NCBI GenBank assembly: GCA_963921195.1
Contig: OY992537.1
Location: 69,866,040 to 69,930,039 of the forward strand
Direction of reading: 5' to 3'
DNA: 64,000 bases
From: Pegoplata infirma
Lineage: Eukaryota; Arthropoda; Insecta; Diptera; Anthomyiidae
Shown here: positions 9,364 to 19,928 of the stretch, piece by piece
How the letters are laid out: each line of letters opens with the position of its first letter
How positions within the stretch are numbered: position 1 is the stretch's first letter
Made by a program: the position numbers and the translations under genes
Notes under the pieces: model-generated
Told to the model about the DNA's origin: nothing
Database searches by the model: none
What the model saw: the letters and a program-made list of their open reading frames with translations, nothing else

Positions 9364-11396
9364 TTATACTATTTTGTTTTCCCTATTTTTAAGAAAAATA
9401 TGAACTAAAACGAATCAAACAATCATTTACGCTTAATCATTACCACTTTTTCTCCAAATTTAGTTAATTTTCCATTTTTTAGTTCAATTTTCTAGTTAAC
9501 TTTTTTTTGAGAACAAAATTCTTTCAAGAATTTAAAATAAAATTAAAAAAAAAATATTTTAAAAAAGAGTTAAAAATAATTTTTTTTTAAATATTATTTT
9601 AAAACGTTTTTTTTTTTTAATTTTATACGAAAATTCAAAATAAAATTACATCAATAGAAAATTTTAAATTTTTTATGTTTTTTCTTGTCAGAATTAAATT
9701 GAATAAAAATTTAATGAAATTTTAAATTTTTGAAAAAAAAAAATAAAGTTTTGGATTTATTAACTTTTAATTGATGCAATATTTTTTTTATACATATAAA
9801 TAAACTTAATAGGACTAGTATAAATTTCCTATACAGTTTATAAATGCAAGTGTTATTTTAAACTTTAAAAATTTTGTTTTTATTTATCGATAAAAAATTT
9901 AATTTCAGAATAATTAACTTTATATGCAATCCACATTTGTCAATCCCATGTATGTCAAACCTAACCTTTGAGTTTCAAATATGTATCCAAAATAATTTTA
10001 TTTTGTTCACTTTACTTCCAAATTTAAAAACGCATGATCGTGAACTCCTACACAATTCATCTACTAGTTCAATGAACTAATAATATCTTCCTCGAAAATC
10101 CTTCAAAATACACTCCTTAAAATAACACATACACTTTGTAGCATAAACCATTAAAGAAAAATATAAACTCCAAGTGGGTCTTCTTGTTGCACTACCAACG
10201 AGCAGTCGAACGTAACAAAAATTTACGTATATAAAATACACATTTTAAAAATCCTTAAAACAAAATTTTAATATAAAGACCACCTGTCCTTAACACATGG
10301 AAGTCTATATTTAGACTACTTGAGTTTCCACAAATGCAAGAATACTTATACGTTTTAATGTTATAAAACAAGACAAGACAGGAAAAGACAGAACCAAAAA
10401 CAATAATAAGATCCTACACCAGCAACAAGAGTAACATGAACACACGATAGTGTGGTACCAAACATAAAATGACATGAAAAGTGTGCTCAAAATTCAAAAT
10501 AAAAAATGTTCAAACACAAAATGCAACAGAGCATAACTAAGAATTAAAGGAAGAAGAGAATTTAAAGTTTTACTTAAGAATCAACAGCTGTGCTAACAAA
10601 ACTATAGGCAAGAGTTTAAATTTTACTAAAACTGAGCATAAAACAGTTAATTTAATGAGATATTTACAAAAAATCAGAGAGCTGCAGAGAGTAAAACTCA
10701 TATAAAAACAGAAATCTTGTTTTATGTAAAGATTTCTTTGATGGTATAGGTTTTTAATGCTATTGGTTCATTTTTGCTGTTTAGCTGGTATATTTAAAAC
10801 AGCGACAGGCAAAAGCACTACGCGGCGTTTTTACTCTCACACCTACATGCTCTCACTCATTAAACAAAATCAAAAAAACACAATTTTCTCCTCTCTTCTT
10901 GCTTAAAATATACTTAGAGAAATAATCAATAAAGAATTTTAATGTCAAATTCTTGTTTAAGGAACATTTTTTTGTTAAACCAGAATGCTTAGTTTGTCAT
11001 TATTCACTAAATATTACATTGCTAGACATTTTAACCAATGTCATTTATTATCTTTTTATTTTTTAAATGGTTAAATGTATTATTATTTTTACTATAAGTT
11101 TCTTTAAGTGCATTGAGTATGAGAGTGCTACATGTTACACACACAAAGACAAAATATGATAGTATGTGTTTGCCTGTCGCTGATTTAAAACCATAATAAC
11201 GGCACGCGTATTTAACATGTGTTTACGAAAACATGCTTAAACAGGTTTGTGCATGAAAAGACAACACATAGCGGTTTACTGTTAAACACACTAGGCCATA
11301 ATGATTGGTGGTTGGTATATTTATGCTAAAGCATATAATTTACTTTATTAAGGAAAGAGAATATGAGAGTATAATAAGGTGAGAAAAAAAATTTAA
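9364..11396. other. Transposon-poor DNA upstream of esg
   Basis: Two kilobases without recognisable TIR, LINE or fold-back ends, unlike nearly all the rest of the window. There are A/T runs at 9364-9800 and more mixed sequence from about 9850 onward. It contains an ACAGGTG E2-box on the minus strand at 10281-10287 and a spaced inverted repeat (10793-10813 / 11169-11189). By position this is the best candidate for proximal esg regulatory DNA; that is inference. Confidence 0.5.
10793..11189. repeat. Spaced 21-bp inverted repeat upstream of esg
   Basis: TTTAAA-A-CAGCGACAGGCAAA at 10793-10813 is matched by its inverse at 11169-11189, with one mismatch (the single base between TTTAAA and CAGCG). 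The spacing is about 355 bp. The words are G+C-rich for this region and appear nowhere else that I noticed. It could be a pair of protein sites or the decayed ends of an old element. Confidence 0.7.
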
Positions 11397-11403
11397 GCAG
11401 GTG
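11397..11403 (+). promoter_or_regulatory. GCAGGTG box, Snail/Escargot-type site
   Basis: GCAGGTG matches the (A/G)CAGGTG consensus known for Snail-family factors, and lies about 70 bp upstream of the TATA box of esg. It would allow feedback by Esg itself or input from related factors. A 7-mer with one degenerate base occurs by chance every few kilobases, so the evidence is positional only. Confidence 0.35.
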
Positions 11404-11470
11404 ATACTCGCTGAGAAAAAGAGTAGATAAAGTGGTTGATGAAAGATATATATGAGAAATCTGCTCAGCC

Positions 11471-11507
11471 TATATAAACTCATGTAGCAGCATGCTCTAG
11501 CACAGTT
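11471..11507 (+). promoter_or_regulatory. esg core promoter: TATA box and initiator-like site
   Basis: TATATAAA at 11471-11478 is followed at the usual distance by CACAGTTCT; the A at 11504 would be +1 of an insect initiator (consensus TCAGTT, here ACAGTT). That gives a 5'UTR of about 307 nt to the ATG at 11811. No downstream promoter element was evident. The start site is inferred from motif spacing. Confidence 0.6.
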
Positions 11508-11810
11508 CTTCGTTGCTTTTGCTTGCGTTAACATCGCTTTTTTTTTATTTAACAAAAAAAAAATAATTAATTATAAATAATTTTGCTTTTAAAACGCGTT
11601 TTCTGTTTAAGATCTTAATTTTTTTTATAAAAAAAAAAGAACATTTAAGTTTTTATTAAAAAAAAAATAAACAAAAAAAAATTTCGTTAAAGATCTTAGA
11701 AAACAAAACATGTTTAAACGTGTAAAATAACGGTTGAATGTGAAAATATTAATATAAAAAAAAAAAAACATTTAAAATTTTTATACAATATTTAAAAAAA
11801 AACAATTAAA
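11504..11810 (+). other. esg 5' untranslated region (predicted)
   Basis: It runs from the predicted start site to the ATG and is extremely A-rich, with several A runs of 8-12. The last bases before the start are AATTAAAATG, with the A-rich context usual for dipteran start codons. No splice pair was needed to connect promoter and CDS. Confidence 0.5.
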
Positions 11811-13466
11811 ATGCATAATATTGAAGATATGCTAGTGGAAAAAAATTATTCCAAGTGTCCTTTAAAAAAACGTCCCGTCAATTATCAATTCGATGAGGAT
11901 GTTATGGATACAAAAATTTCTACAAAATCTTTACCGGTTACAATACCAACAATTAAAATGGATACTCCTGCTGCTAATGATGACATTGATGATGAACCAG
12001 AAAATTTAAGCTTAAAAAAGGATTCCAGTGATTTATTAATACAAAAATTCCATTCTGCCACTTCCGAAGATGAAATGATCAATGTTAGTGATTGTTGTGA
12101 AGATGAGGGTGTGGATGTCGATCATACCGATGATGATAGTATGTGTGATGAAGATGATGAAATGATTGATTGTGTGGATATTGAGGATAATCATAGTGAA
12201 GATACAAATACAACACAAGCTGCTGCTTTAGCAGCCGCTGCTGCAGTAGCTGCTGCTTCGGCAGCTGCTGCTTCTGTGGTAGTTCCTACACCCACCTATC
12301 CTAAATATGGTATACAACCATGGAATTTTCATATGTCTCCCTATACAGCAGAATTTTATCGTACTATCAATAATCCACATTTGGCACAACAAATTTCTCC
12401 CCTAAGAGCTGAGCTGTTATCACCGAGTTCACCATCTGATTCAGTGGGTTCTTTGTCACCGCCACCCCATCATTATCTAACAGGACGTTCTAGCTCGGTA
12501 TCACCACCGATGCGTACCGATCTGATACACCGACCAATTGGTGTTAGACAAATTCCACAATCTCCTCAGTCTCATCATCAACAACAGCAACATAGATTTA
12601 TGCCTTATCCTTTGCCAGCCTATCAACCACATCATCAATCGGCTGTTTCTTATGCTTTAGGATATCCACCACAACATCATCATGCACCTATATCACCAGC
12701 TTATTCAGATTCTTCTTATTATTCCATGAGATCTTTAACACCTGAGTCCTTGGCTTCACCAGTACCAGAAGATCTATCAGTTAAACCCATAAACCATCAA
12801 CACCATAATTCTACAAAAACACCACAAAAAATTGCTGTGCATATAAAAAGTGAATATACTGAAATTTCCAATACTCCGGTAACAACAACAACACCAACAG
12901 TTTCATCTTCTTCTTCTACAACAACACCAGTTAAAAAAGAAAAAAATGGTCCTCCTCGCTATCAATGTCCAGATTGTCAAAAATCTTATTCTACCTTTTC
13001 TGGACTAACAAAACATCAACAATTCCATTGTCCAGCAGCGGAAGGAAATCAAGTGAAAAAATCTTTTAGCTGTAAAGATTGTGATAAAACTTATGTTTCC
13101 CTGGGAGCCTTAAAAATGCATATACGCACTCATACCCTTCCTTGTAAATGTAATATCTGTGGTAAGGCATTTTCCCGACCCTGGCTACTGCAAGGACATA
13201 TACGCACTCATACAGGAGAAAAACCTTTTAGTTGTCAACATTGTCATCGTGCCTTTGCAGATCGTTCAAATTTGAGAGCTCACCTGCAAACACATTCGGA
13301 TATAAAAAAATATTCCTGTACCAATTGTTCAAAAACATTTTCCCGCATGTCTCTGCTAACTAAACACTCTGAAGGAGGTTGTCAGGGTTCGGTTAACTCT
13401 AATGGAAATTCTAATAACTCTTCACCGGAATTACTACAATCTTATCCTATCTACAACGAGCATTAA
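11811..13466 (+). CDS. esg: Escargot, Snail-family zinc-finger transcription factor
   Basis: Single uninterrupted frame of 551 residues. The N-terminus (MHNIEDMLVEKNYSKCPLKK) and the block VVVPTPTYPKY...MSPYTAEFYRTI at about 156-186 are those of Drosophila Escargot and separate it from Snail and Worniu. Other features are an acidic stretch at 84-131, an alanine run at 137-155, a His/Gln/Pro-rich middle (about 210-300) and two CtBP-type motifs, PENLSLK (63-69) and PEDLSVK (319-325). Five zinc fingers follow, with Cys/His at 386/389/402/406, 421/424/437/441, 447/450/463/467, 475/478/491/495 and 503/506/519/524; the last is C2HC. Esg binds (A/G)CAGGTG E2-boxes in the nucleus and, in Drosophila, mainly represses: it maintains diploid imaginal cells, intestinal and germline stem cells and takes part in tracheal fusion. 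The length exceeds the roughly 470 residues I recall for Drosophila, the excess lying in linkers outside the fingers. The absence of introns agrees with Drosophila esg. Identity is close to certain; roles here are by homology. Confidence 0.97.
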   Translation: MHNIEDMLVEKNYSKCPLKKRPVNYQFDEDVMDTKISTKSLPVTIPTIKMDTPAANDDIDDEPENLSLKKDSSDLLIQKFHSATSEDEMINVSDCCEDEGVDVDHTDDDSMCDEDDEMIDCVDIEDNHSEDTNTTQAAALAAAAAVAAASAAAASVVVPTPTYPKYGIQPWNFHMSPYTAEFYRTINNPHLAQQISPLRAELLSPSSPSDSVGSLSPPPHHYLTGRSSSVSPPMRTDLIHRPIGVRQIPQSPQSHHQQQQHRFMPYPLPAYQPHHQSAVSYALGYPPQHHHAPISPAYSDSSYYSMRSLTPESLASPVPEDLSVKPINHQHHNSTKTPQKIAVHIKSEYTEISNTPVTTTTPTVSSSSSTTTPVKKEKNGPPRYQCPDCQKSYSTFSGLTKHQQFHCPAAEGNQVKKSFSCKDCDKTYVSLGALKMHIRTHTLPCKCNICGKAFSRPWLLQGHIRTHTGEKPFSCQHCHRAFADRSNLRAHLQTHSDIKKYSCTNCSKTFSRMSLLTKHSEGGCQGSVNSNGNSNNSSPELLQSYPIYNEH

Positions 13467-14230
13467 AATTTTTTTCAAAATTTTTCTTTAGTTTAAACAA
13501 AAAAAAATCTCGTTTGCCATATAAAAAAAAAAATCCACCAAAAATTAGTTCCTAAAAAAAATCAAACAAAAAAATCTTTAACTCAAAAGAATCTTTATCT
13601 CAAAAAATCTAAACTTAAAAAAAATTAAACCTGGTGTTAAATTTTCTATCTATCATTTTCTCAAAAAAATATTAAGGCAGAGCCTTTTTCCCTAAAAAAA
13701 CCTCTAGTCAGCCTCTTGAATTACAAAAAAATCTTAAAATTTTTTTTCTTTAAAAAAATACTTGCATTTATTTTATTTTTATTTTTTTTGTAGAGTGCCT
13801 GTACAAATGTATTATAATTATTTTTTTAAATTATCTTTTCTTTCTGAAATTTGCTGAAAAAAAAAACACAATTTTAAAGTAATTTTTAAGCTCAAATTTT
13901 ATTTTTTAATTTTAATAAGAAAAGGGAAGACAATGTTTTAGTTTTTAAGTCAAAAAAATATTTTTTATATAAAAAAACCATTTTGTAAATGTAACTGTAG
14001 TTTTAAGATATTTTTATATACCTGCATATATTTTTTATATAAATGAAATGTTTTTTAGTTTTATAAGAAATAATTTATTAAAAGAAAACAAAAAAAATAT
14101 CTAAGAAATGAATTTAATGAAATACAAAAAATCACATTTTTAAAAACATAAATTTTCAAAAAAAAATCTTTTTATTTTTGGGGAAAATCGAGGATGTTAC
14201 AAAATTAAATAAATCAACAAAATATTTCAA
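13467..14230 (+). other. esg 3' untranslated region (predicted)
   Basis: A/T-rich sequence with many A and T runs follows the TAA stop. No element ends were detected before 14310. The first canonical AATAAA is at 14208-14213; ATTAAA variants occur earlier (13624, 14076). The end is assumed shortly after 14213. Confidence 0.4.
14208..14213 (+). terminator. Candidate esg polyadenylation signal AATAAA
   Basis: First canonical hexamer after the stop, about 740 nt downstream. Earlier variant signals (ATTAAA) could be used instead. Confidence 0.35.
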
Positions 14231-14309
14231 AGAGATCACAGGTCATATAATAAAATTTTAAATGTTCAAAAAGAAATTTAAATTTTTTTAGAGGAAAAAA
14301 TTGTTCTTA

Positions 14310-14648
14310 CCCATGTAAAAAAATAATTATATCAAAACAGATCTCCTTTGATAAAAACATATATGGATCATATCTAAATGGATGTAATCAGATCTACTCC
14401 ATATATATTCATATCTGCTCCAGATATGTTTTGATCCGTAAATTGAGTCTATCTGACAATTTTACATATATGAACATATCTGATGATATATGCCATATAT
14501 GCCAGATAGACTCAATTTACGGATCAAAACATATCTGAAGCAGATATGAATATATATGGAGTAGATCTGATTATATCCATTTAGATATGATCCATATATG
14601 TTTTTATCAAAGGAGATATGTTTTGATATAATTATTTTTTTACACGGG
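14310..14648. mobile_element. 339-bp palindromic CCC-type MITE, CCCATGTAAAAA ends
   Basis: It starts CCCATGTAAAAAAATAATTA and ends with the inverse, finishing TTTTACACGGG. TA flanks both sides (14308-14309, 14649-14650). The whole element is close to one perfect palindrome, with CATATATGGATCATATC-type words in both arms and a short centre near 14480. There is no coding capacity. It is the insertion nearest to esg, about 0.85 kb past the stop codon. Confidence 0.93.
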
Positions 14649-15600
14649 TAATAAAAAAAAAAATATTTCTGTGATTAAGAAAAAAAAGCTTAATAGCTGG
14701 AATGTTGAATATTCAAAAATTCACTGAAGAACAATATAGACCTTTGTGTCCCATGAAAATGATGACTGAGTTTGTCTGTAAAAATGTTGTACTTTAATAA
14801 TATGTTAACTAAAACAAACCCAAAAATGCATTTGCATTTAGAATGCATTTTTTTAATGCCACAATTTTTTTTAAGTTTTATGTTTAAAGTAGAGGACTTT
14901 AGCTTTTAACTTCAATTTCGATGATAAAAATCCAATATTTAATTAAGAAGTTATAGCTCTTCAAACTACACTTACTTTTTAAATTTTTTGTGATTTTTAA
15001 AAAATGGAAATCGCGAATAAAATCGTGAGTTTTTGGAATTTAATTAACCTGTAAATGGGAATGTCTAAATGGCTCCGTAGAGCATCAGTGTTCATAATAT
15101 AAACAAAATCTGAAGACCCACTTCCAGATTTGTGGTTTTGTATCGTAATTTTAAACGATATGTATTTTGACTCTCTGAACTCAAATCTGGCATGAACTCG
15201 AATCTGGCAAAATGTATGGTTGGGGTTTTCTGTAAACTTACAAGGAAAGTCCCCAAAGGAAACATTACAAATTTCTTTGAAATTTATAAAAAAAAAGCTA
15301 AATCGAATTTATATATTTTGACCTCCTGAACTCGATTCTGCCATCAGAATGGAATTCTTATAATCTTACAAGGAAAGTCCGCAAGATAAAATTACCTGTT
15401 TTTTTTAAATTTGTGCACAAGATGGAGAAAAAAAATTAAGATCGACCTGTCTGAGCGAAATCAAGTTCAGTAGTGCGATTTATTTATTTTTTTAACGAAA
15501 TTATCGATATCGTAAACTAACGAGTTATATATCGCATCGCACTAAAGCGACTACGCTCTTTCGATTGGCGTTCTCAGTTTTTCTCTATCTCTTACAGCTT
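14649..15600. repeat. Dispersed-repeat mosaic with ACAAGGAAAGTCC words
   Basis: Sequences at 15219-15264 and 15320-15395 (TTACAAGGAAAGTCC and TCTGCCATCAGAAT) recur at 24656-24735, inverted at 25090-25210, and in part near 47030. No ends could be fixed and no gene was seen. Confidence 0.5.
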
Positions 15601-17170
15601 CTGAGATATTCAATTCAACAAGGTTCTATCTACGTGTTTTTGGTTTGAGATTCAGTTAACAAGGTTCTAACTGGCTGATAGAACCTTGTTTACCAAAAAA
15701 TCCCATATTGATTTGCAGATAGAACCATGTGGACACTTTAATTGGAAACAGAACCATGTTGCACAGATTAAAAATTGCATATTGCACAAATACACTTAAC
15801 AAAAAAACGTGTTAAATGATAAGAAAAGCTTGGATTTTTTTTCTTCCTCCTATTTTACGAGAATTCCTATTAAAAATTACCAAAAAATTTTTTAATTTTC
15901 AAGCTTTTTACCAATAAAATTGTAAATTAACAGCTTTTTTGACACGATAAAACTTAAAAGGAATTCTCGTGACTTAACTAGATTTTTTGCTACATCCTTT
16001 TTTAATGGAATTCCTTGTAAAAATTACGAGATTTATGTTTTTATTATAAAATTACTAGAATTCCTTGTGAACAATAATTTTTTCTTGTAAATTTGAAATT
16101 TTTTCGTAAATTTTGGCTGCGGATAACTAACGTTTTACCAATAAAAATTTAAATTTATAAAAAAAATTTAAATTTCAATCACACAAAATACAAATTAACA
16201 CAGGATAACGAGACTTTTTCTAGTAATTTAACATGTTTTTTTTTTAAATCTTGTAAAGTTATCAAAAAAATTCTCGTAAAATGATTGTTTGCTACGAGTA
16301 CCTCCTATTTTAAGCGAGTTTTTAGTAAAAATTACAATTTTATTGGTAATAAGCTTGTAAAATTACAAACAATTTGCAAGGTTTTCACCAATCAAATTGT
16401 AAATTTACAACTTTTTGACGCGATAAAAATTACAAGGACTTCTCGTAACTTAACTAAGTTTTTCCACCTCCTATTTTACGAGAATTGATAGTAAAAATTA
16501 CTAGCTTTTTTGTAATTTAACAAGCTTTTTACCAATAAAATTGGAAATTTACAACTTTTTTGATGCGATAATGCTTACAAGGAATTCTCGTGCCTTACCT
16601 ATTTTTTTTTGTAAAATTACCTTGGAAATTTGTACATTTACGAAAAAAATTGTAAAATTACAAAAAATAAAATTTATATATCGATAAAAATATATAAATT
16701 TTATTTTTTGTTACGTGTGACATTATTTTTCCTGCTCTACAAAATAAAAAAAATATTATGAAGATCCCAGGTGGATGCTAGGGAGGCGTACCTTGTAAGT
16801 CGGTTTATTTTTGATTATCAAATGTTGTATTATTATATTAAAATCCAAATAACACAAGGTTCTATCTGCAAAAAAAATATTTCTCACAGAAACACAAGGT
16901 TCTATTTGGCAGTTAGAACCATGTTGTCCAAATTCATGTGCCTTATCGTTGAGCTACAGAGTTCTATCTGCTTTTTGAGACTCAAATTGTGCAAAAACTA
17001 ATATAGTAGCGCGAATATTTTCAAATACATAATAAAATTTAAGGACTAATTTAAAATTATTCAAAAACCGTTTTTAAATTTAGTCAAAACTGACTAAGTA
17101 AAGCGATTAACAATATTCAACCTTAGTTTTCTCAATAGTAGTGTTGGTGCAAATAGAACCTTGTTTTTCC
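15600..17170. repeat. AAGGTTCTATCTG and CTCGTAAAATTAC repeat clusters
   Basis: ACAAGGTTCTATCTG and its inverse CAGATAGAACCTTGT-like forms appear near 15620, 15660, 15720, 16856, 16894 and 17150. Between them (15840-16640) the phrase TCCTATTTTACGAGAATTCC recurs about every 150-200 bp, together with AATTACAAGCTTTTTACCAATAAAATTGTAAATTTACAA-type sequence, the interior of the family whose complete member is at 50197-51506. The frames here are incidental. Confidence 0.55.
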
Positions 17171-18361
17171 AAGGTCGCGAATTGTTGTTAATTAACTATT
17201 TTTGACAATTTAACTACCAATTTTTCTTGTTAAAAAGTTAGTGAATTGCGCTGCAGGAGGCCAAAATACACAAAGATTCGATTTAGATTTTTTTCTCAAT
17301 CTTGTGTATAAATTTTAAAGAAGTTTGGAATTGTCAATATTTAAACGAGCTTTGCATTTGAATAAAAAAATCAGAATAACACACGGAAATAAACCTTGTC
17401 AAATTACTAGGTAAAGTCTCGTAATCCCATTTTACCAATATTTGACAGTTTTTCTTGTTGTTTAACAAAAAATTTGGATCGAAATTTACATTTTTTTTTG
17501 TAATTTTACAAATTTCCAAGATAATTTTACAAAAAAATCTACACTCAAAACATATGTCCGATAAAAGGGCCTTTACATTGTTACACTTTGTGTGTTGAAA
17601 TGTATTATTCAAACAAAAACACATTAAAAATTGTATAATTACCGTTGCCATTTTTATTAAAATGTTATGCAAAACACACAAAAACATAAATTTTCTTTTC
17701 TCAATTTCTTTTATTTTGTTTTGATTGTAAATAAACACAATAAAATTGAAAAGTCGAAAGCAAAATATTATCATTTGAAAAATTTCAAAAAAATTTCTGA
17801 TACGTTATACTTTTCAAAAAAAGTAAATTATACAAAATCCATTATACAAAGTGTGATAATGTAAAACCTGCTTAAAGGGTACTTTTCACTATCACACATT
17901 TCCATTATACAAGCGTAATTTCACCATGTTAGCGAAATATTTTTTTAAAAAATTTGGCCAGAAATTGTTCACTTATTAGATACGACTAGGTTTCTATCAA
18001 AAAAGAATCCAAAAATCTTTAGGAAGTTGGTAAATTTTGATGTGTATAATGGAAAAGTGTGATAGTGGAAAGTACCCTTAAGCAGAGACACCCCAACCAT
18101 AAAATCGGTTTTTTATATATATATTTTTAAGTTTCATGCAAATCGGTTCTTAACGTTTTAAATACTTCCCTTGTTAGGTGATTGAAAACTACGACACATA
18201 TCGTGCTCACAAAGTTTACATTGATAGACAGACGGGCTGACGTACAGGCGTATTTCGAAAACTGTTTTCTCAAATCATCATTCTAAATTAAAAGGAAACC
18301 AGTTCCAATTTCAATTCCGATACAAACTACACTCCCGATATTGACATAAATCTATGAAAAC
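17171..18361. repeat. CCTTGTCAAATTACTAG repeat fragment and unassigned DNA
   Basis: 17392-17530 is a copy of the ACCTTGTCAAATTACTAG-AAAGTCTCGTAATCCCATTTTACC repeat, also at 21860, 23740 and 50205. At 17580-18080 are inverted words AAAGGGTACTTTTCACTATCACAC near 17875 and GTGTGATAGTGGAAAGTACCCTT near 18055, a further small inverted-repeat insertion of about 200 bp. The rest is unassigned. Confidence 0.55.
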
Positions 18362-19928
18362 ACACACAGAAAAAAGATTCAGTTGTTGCAACTGAATTCT
18401 TTGCCAACTGAATTTTTGCGGTTGCACCAACTATCACAATATTCAGTTGTCTCTACCGGTAAATTCAGTTGTCTCTACCGGGAAATATCTATCATAAGAA
18501 CCGAATATTTTTATGTTAAAATTGACATTGGTTAGAGTGGTCGAATTTTTAAAAGCGTTATATAGTTGTACCAATCAATATTTTTTTAAACTGTTTCTTT
18601 TGAAATAAAAATTTTTAATATTTTTTTCAAGCAATTTTACTAATTTATTTGATTGTAAAAATTTTAAAATTTAAAAAGTGAAATAAATACATACAATAGA
18701 AAATATAAATTAAAACTGGAAATAAATAAAAAATAACAAAGAAAAAATTTAACATCTAAGAATTTTTCTAAAAAAAAAATGTCTCAGAATCTGAAGGACT
18801 TTCTAGAGCAAAAATAAATCGAAGTCAAAATATATCTCTTAAGAAAACATGTCAATGAAAAAATCAAAAAAATGTCTCAGACTTCTAGAATTTTTTTATG
18901 GGAACCTATATCAGAATCCTAGGAATTTTTAATAAAAAAAAAGGAAAAGTCTCAAATTCTGAAATTTTTCCTATACAAAAAATCTCAGATTTGGAGAAAA
19001 AGGTTCAGGTTCTGAAAATTTTTTCCTACAGAAAAGTCTCAGATTTTGAGTAATTTTTCCTATGGATAATGTCTCCGATTCTGATAATAGTTTTGGATGA
19101 AACTTTCTTAATTTCAATATTCTGGCATTTACAAACCTTAAATTTGTTACCACTCTCTGGACACTTTGGACTCTAAGGATTTCTTGGAAGCTGCACCAAA
19201 GTTTTTTATAGTTGGCTCAAAAAACGATTTTATTGTCGACTTCTGGGTAAAATATCATCTTTAGCATCTGCATTAAAGTTGCGTGTGCAAATACCTAAAA
19301 TAAGATTTATTAATTTAAATTGATTGTATTTCGGCAGTGGTATCAACTTACCGTCAACATTTGTAACATTTTTTACGAAATTTTACATGAATTTTATTTA
19401 AAAATTTAAAAAACGTCTGAACACAATAACATTTTAGTTTTAAATGATTACAATTTTCATTTTTTTTGACGCAAAACGTTAAGTAATTGAAATGAAATCC
19501 TAACGACCAATTATTAGTTAAGAATACCAATACAAATTTATAATTTAGTAAAATTTTTCAAAAATAAAAAAATATTGAAAATTTGGTTAAGTTAACCAAC
19601 ATTTTCAGTTGTGGATACTATTACCTAATGTTTTCTGAATTTATTAATTTAAACAAATGATTATTGGTCGAGAGGGAAATTAAAGACTAAAAGAAACGGT
19701 TGTACTTACTAAATATTTTTCAAACACTTTATTAGTTTTTAGTTTGGGTATATTAACCAAATTATTAGTTGTTGATACATCCATTCGGTCACGATTGAAA
19801 ATTAATTATTACTTCTGTTATTTATTTGGTATGGTGATAAAAAATTTACAATCACAACTAAAAATGTATAAGATTTATCAAAATTCCGTTTTCATAATGG
19901 AATTCCAACTAAACATTTCTCTGTGTGT
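18362..19928. mobile_element. Probable TIR element, ACACACAGA ends
   Basis: ACACACAGAAAAAAGATTCAGTTG at the left faces TTTCTCTGTGTGTAAG at the right, and CAACTGAA-type words recur in inverted sense inside both ends (TTCAGTTG near 18380 and 18440; AACCAACATTTTCAGTTG near 19600). The target duplication is not clear. The interior is a run of A+T-rich repeats of CTCAGATTCTGA. No coding capacity. Confidence 0.5.

Noticed and set aside
11811..13466. esg as a processed retrocopy, because it has no introns and A-rich flanks
   Set aside because: Drosophila esg is itself a single exon, the frame is fully intact, and a TATA/initiator pair with normal spacing stands upstream. No target duplication or 3' A tail typical of a retrocopy was found.
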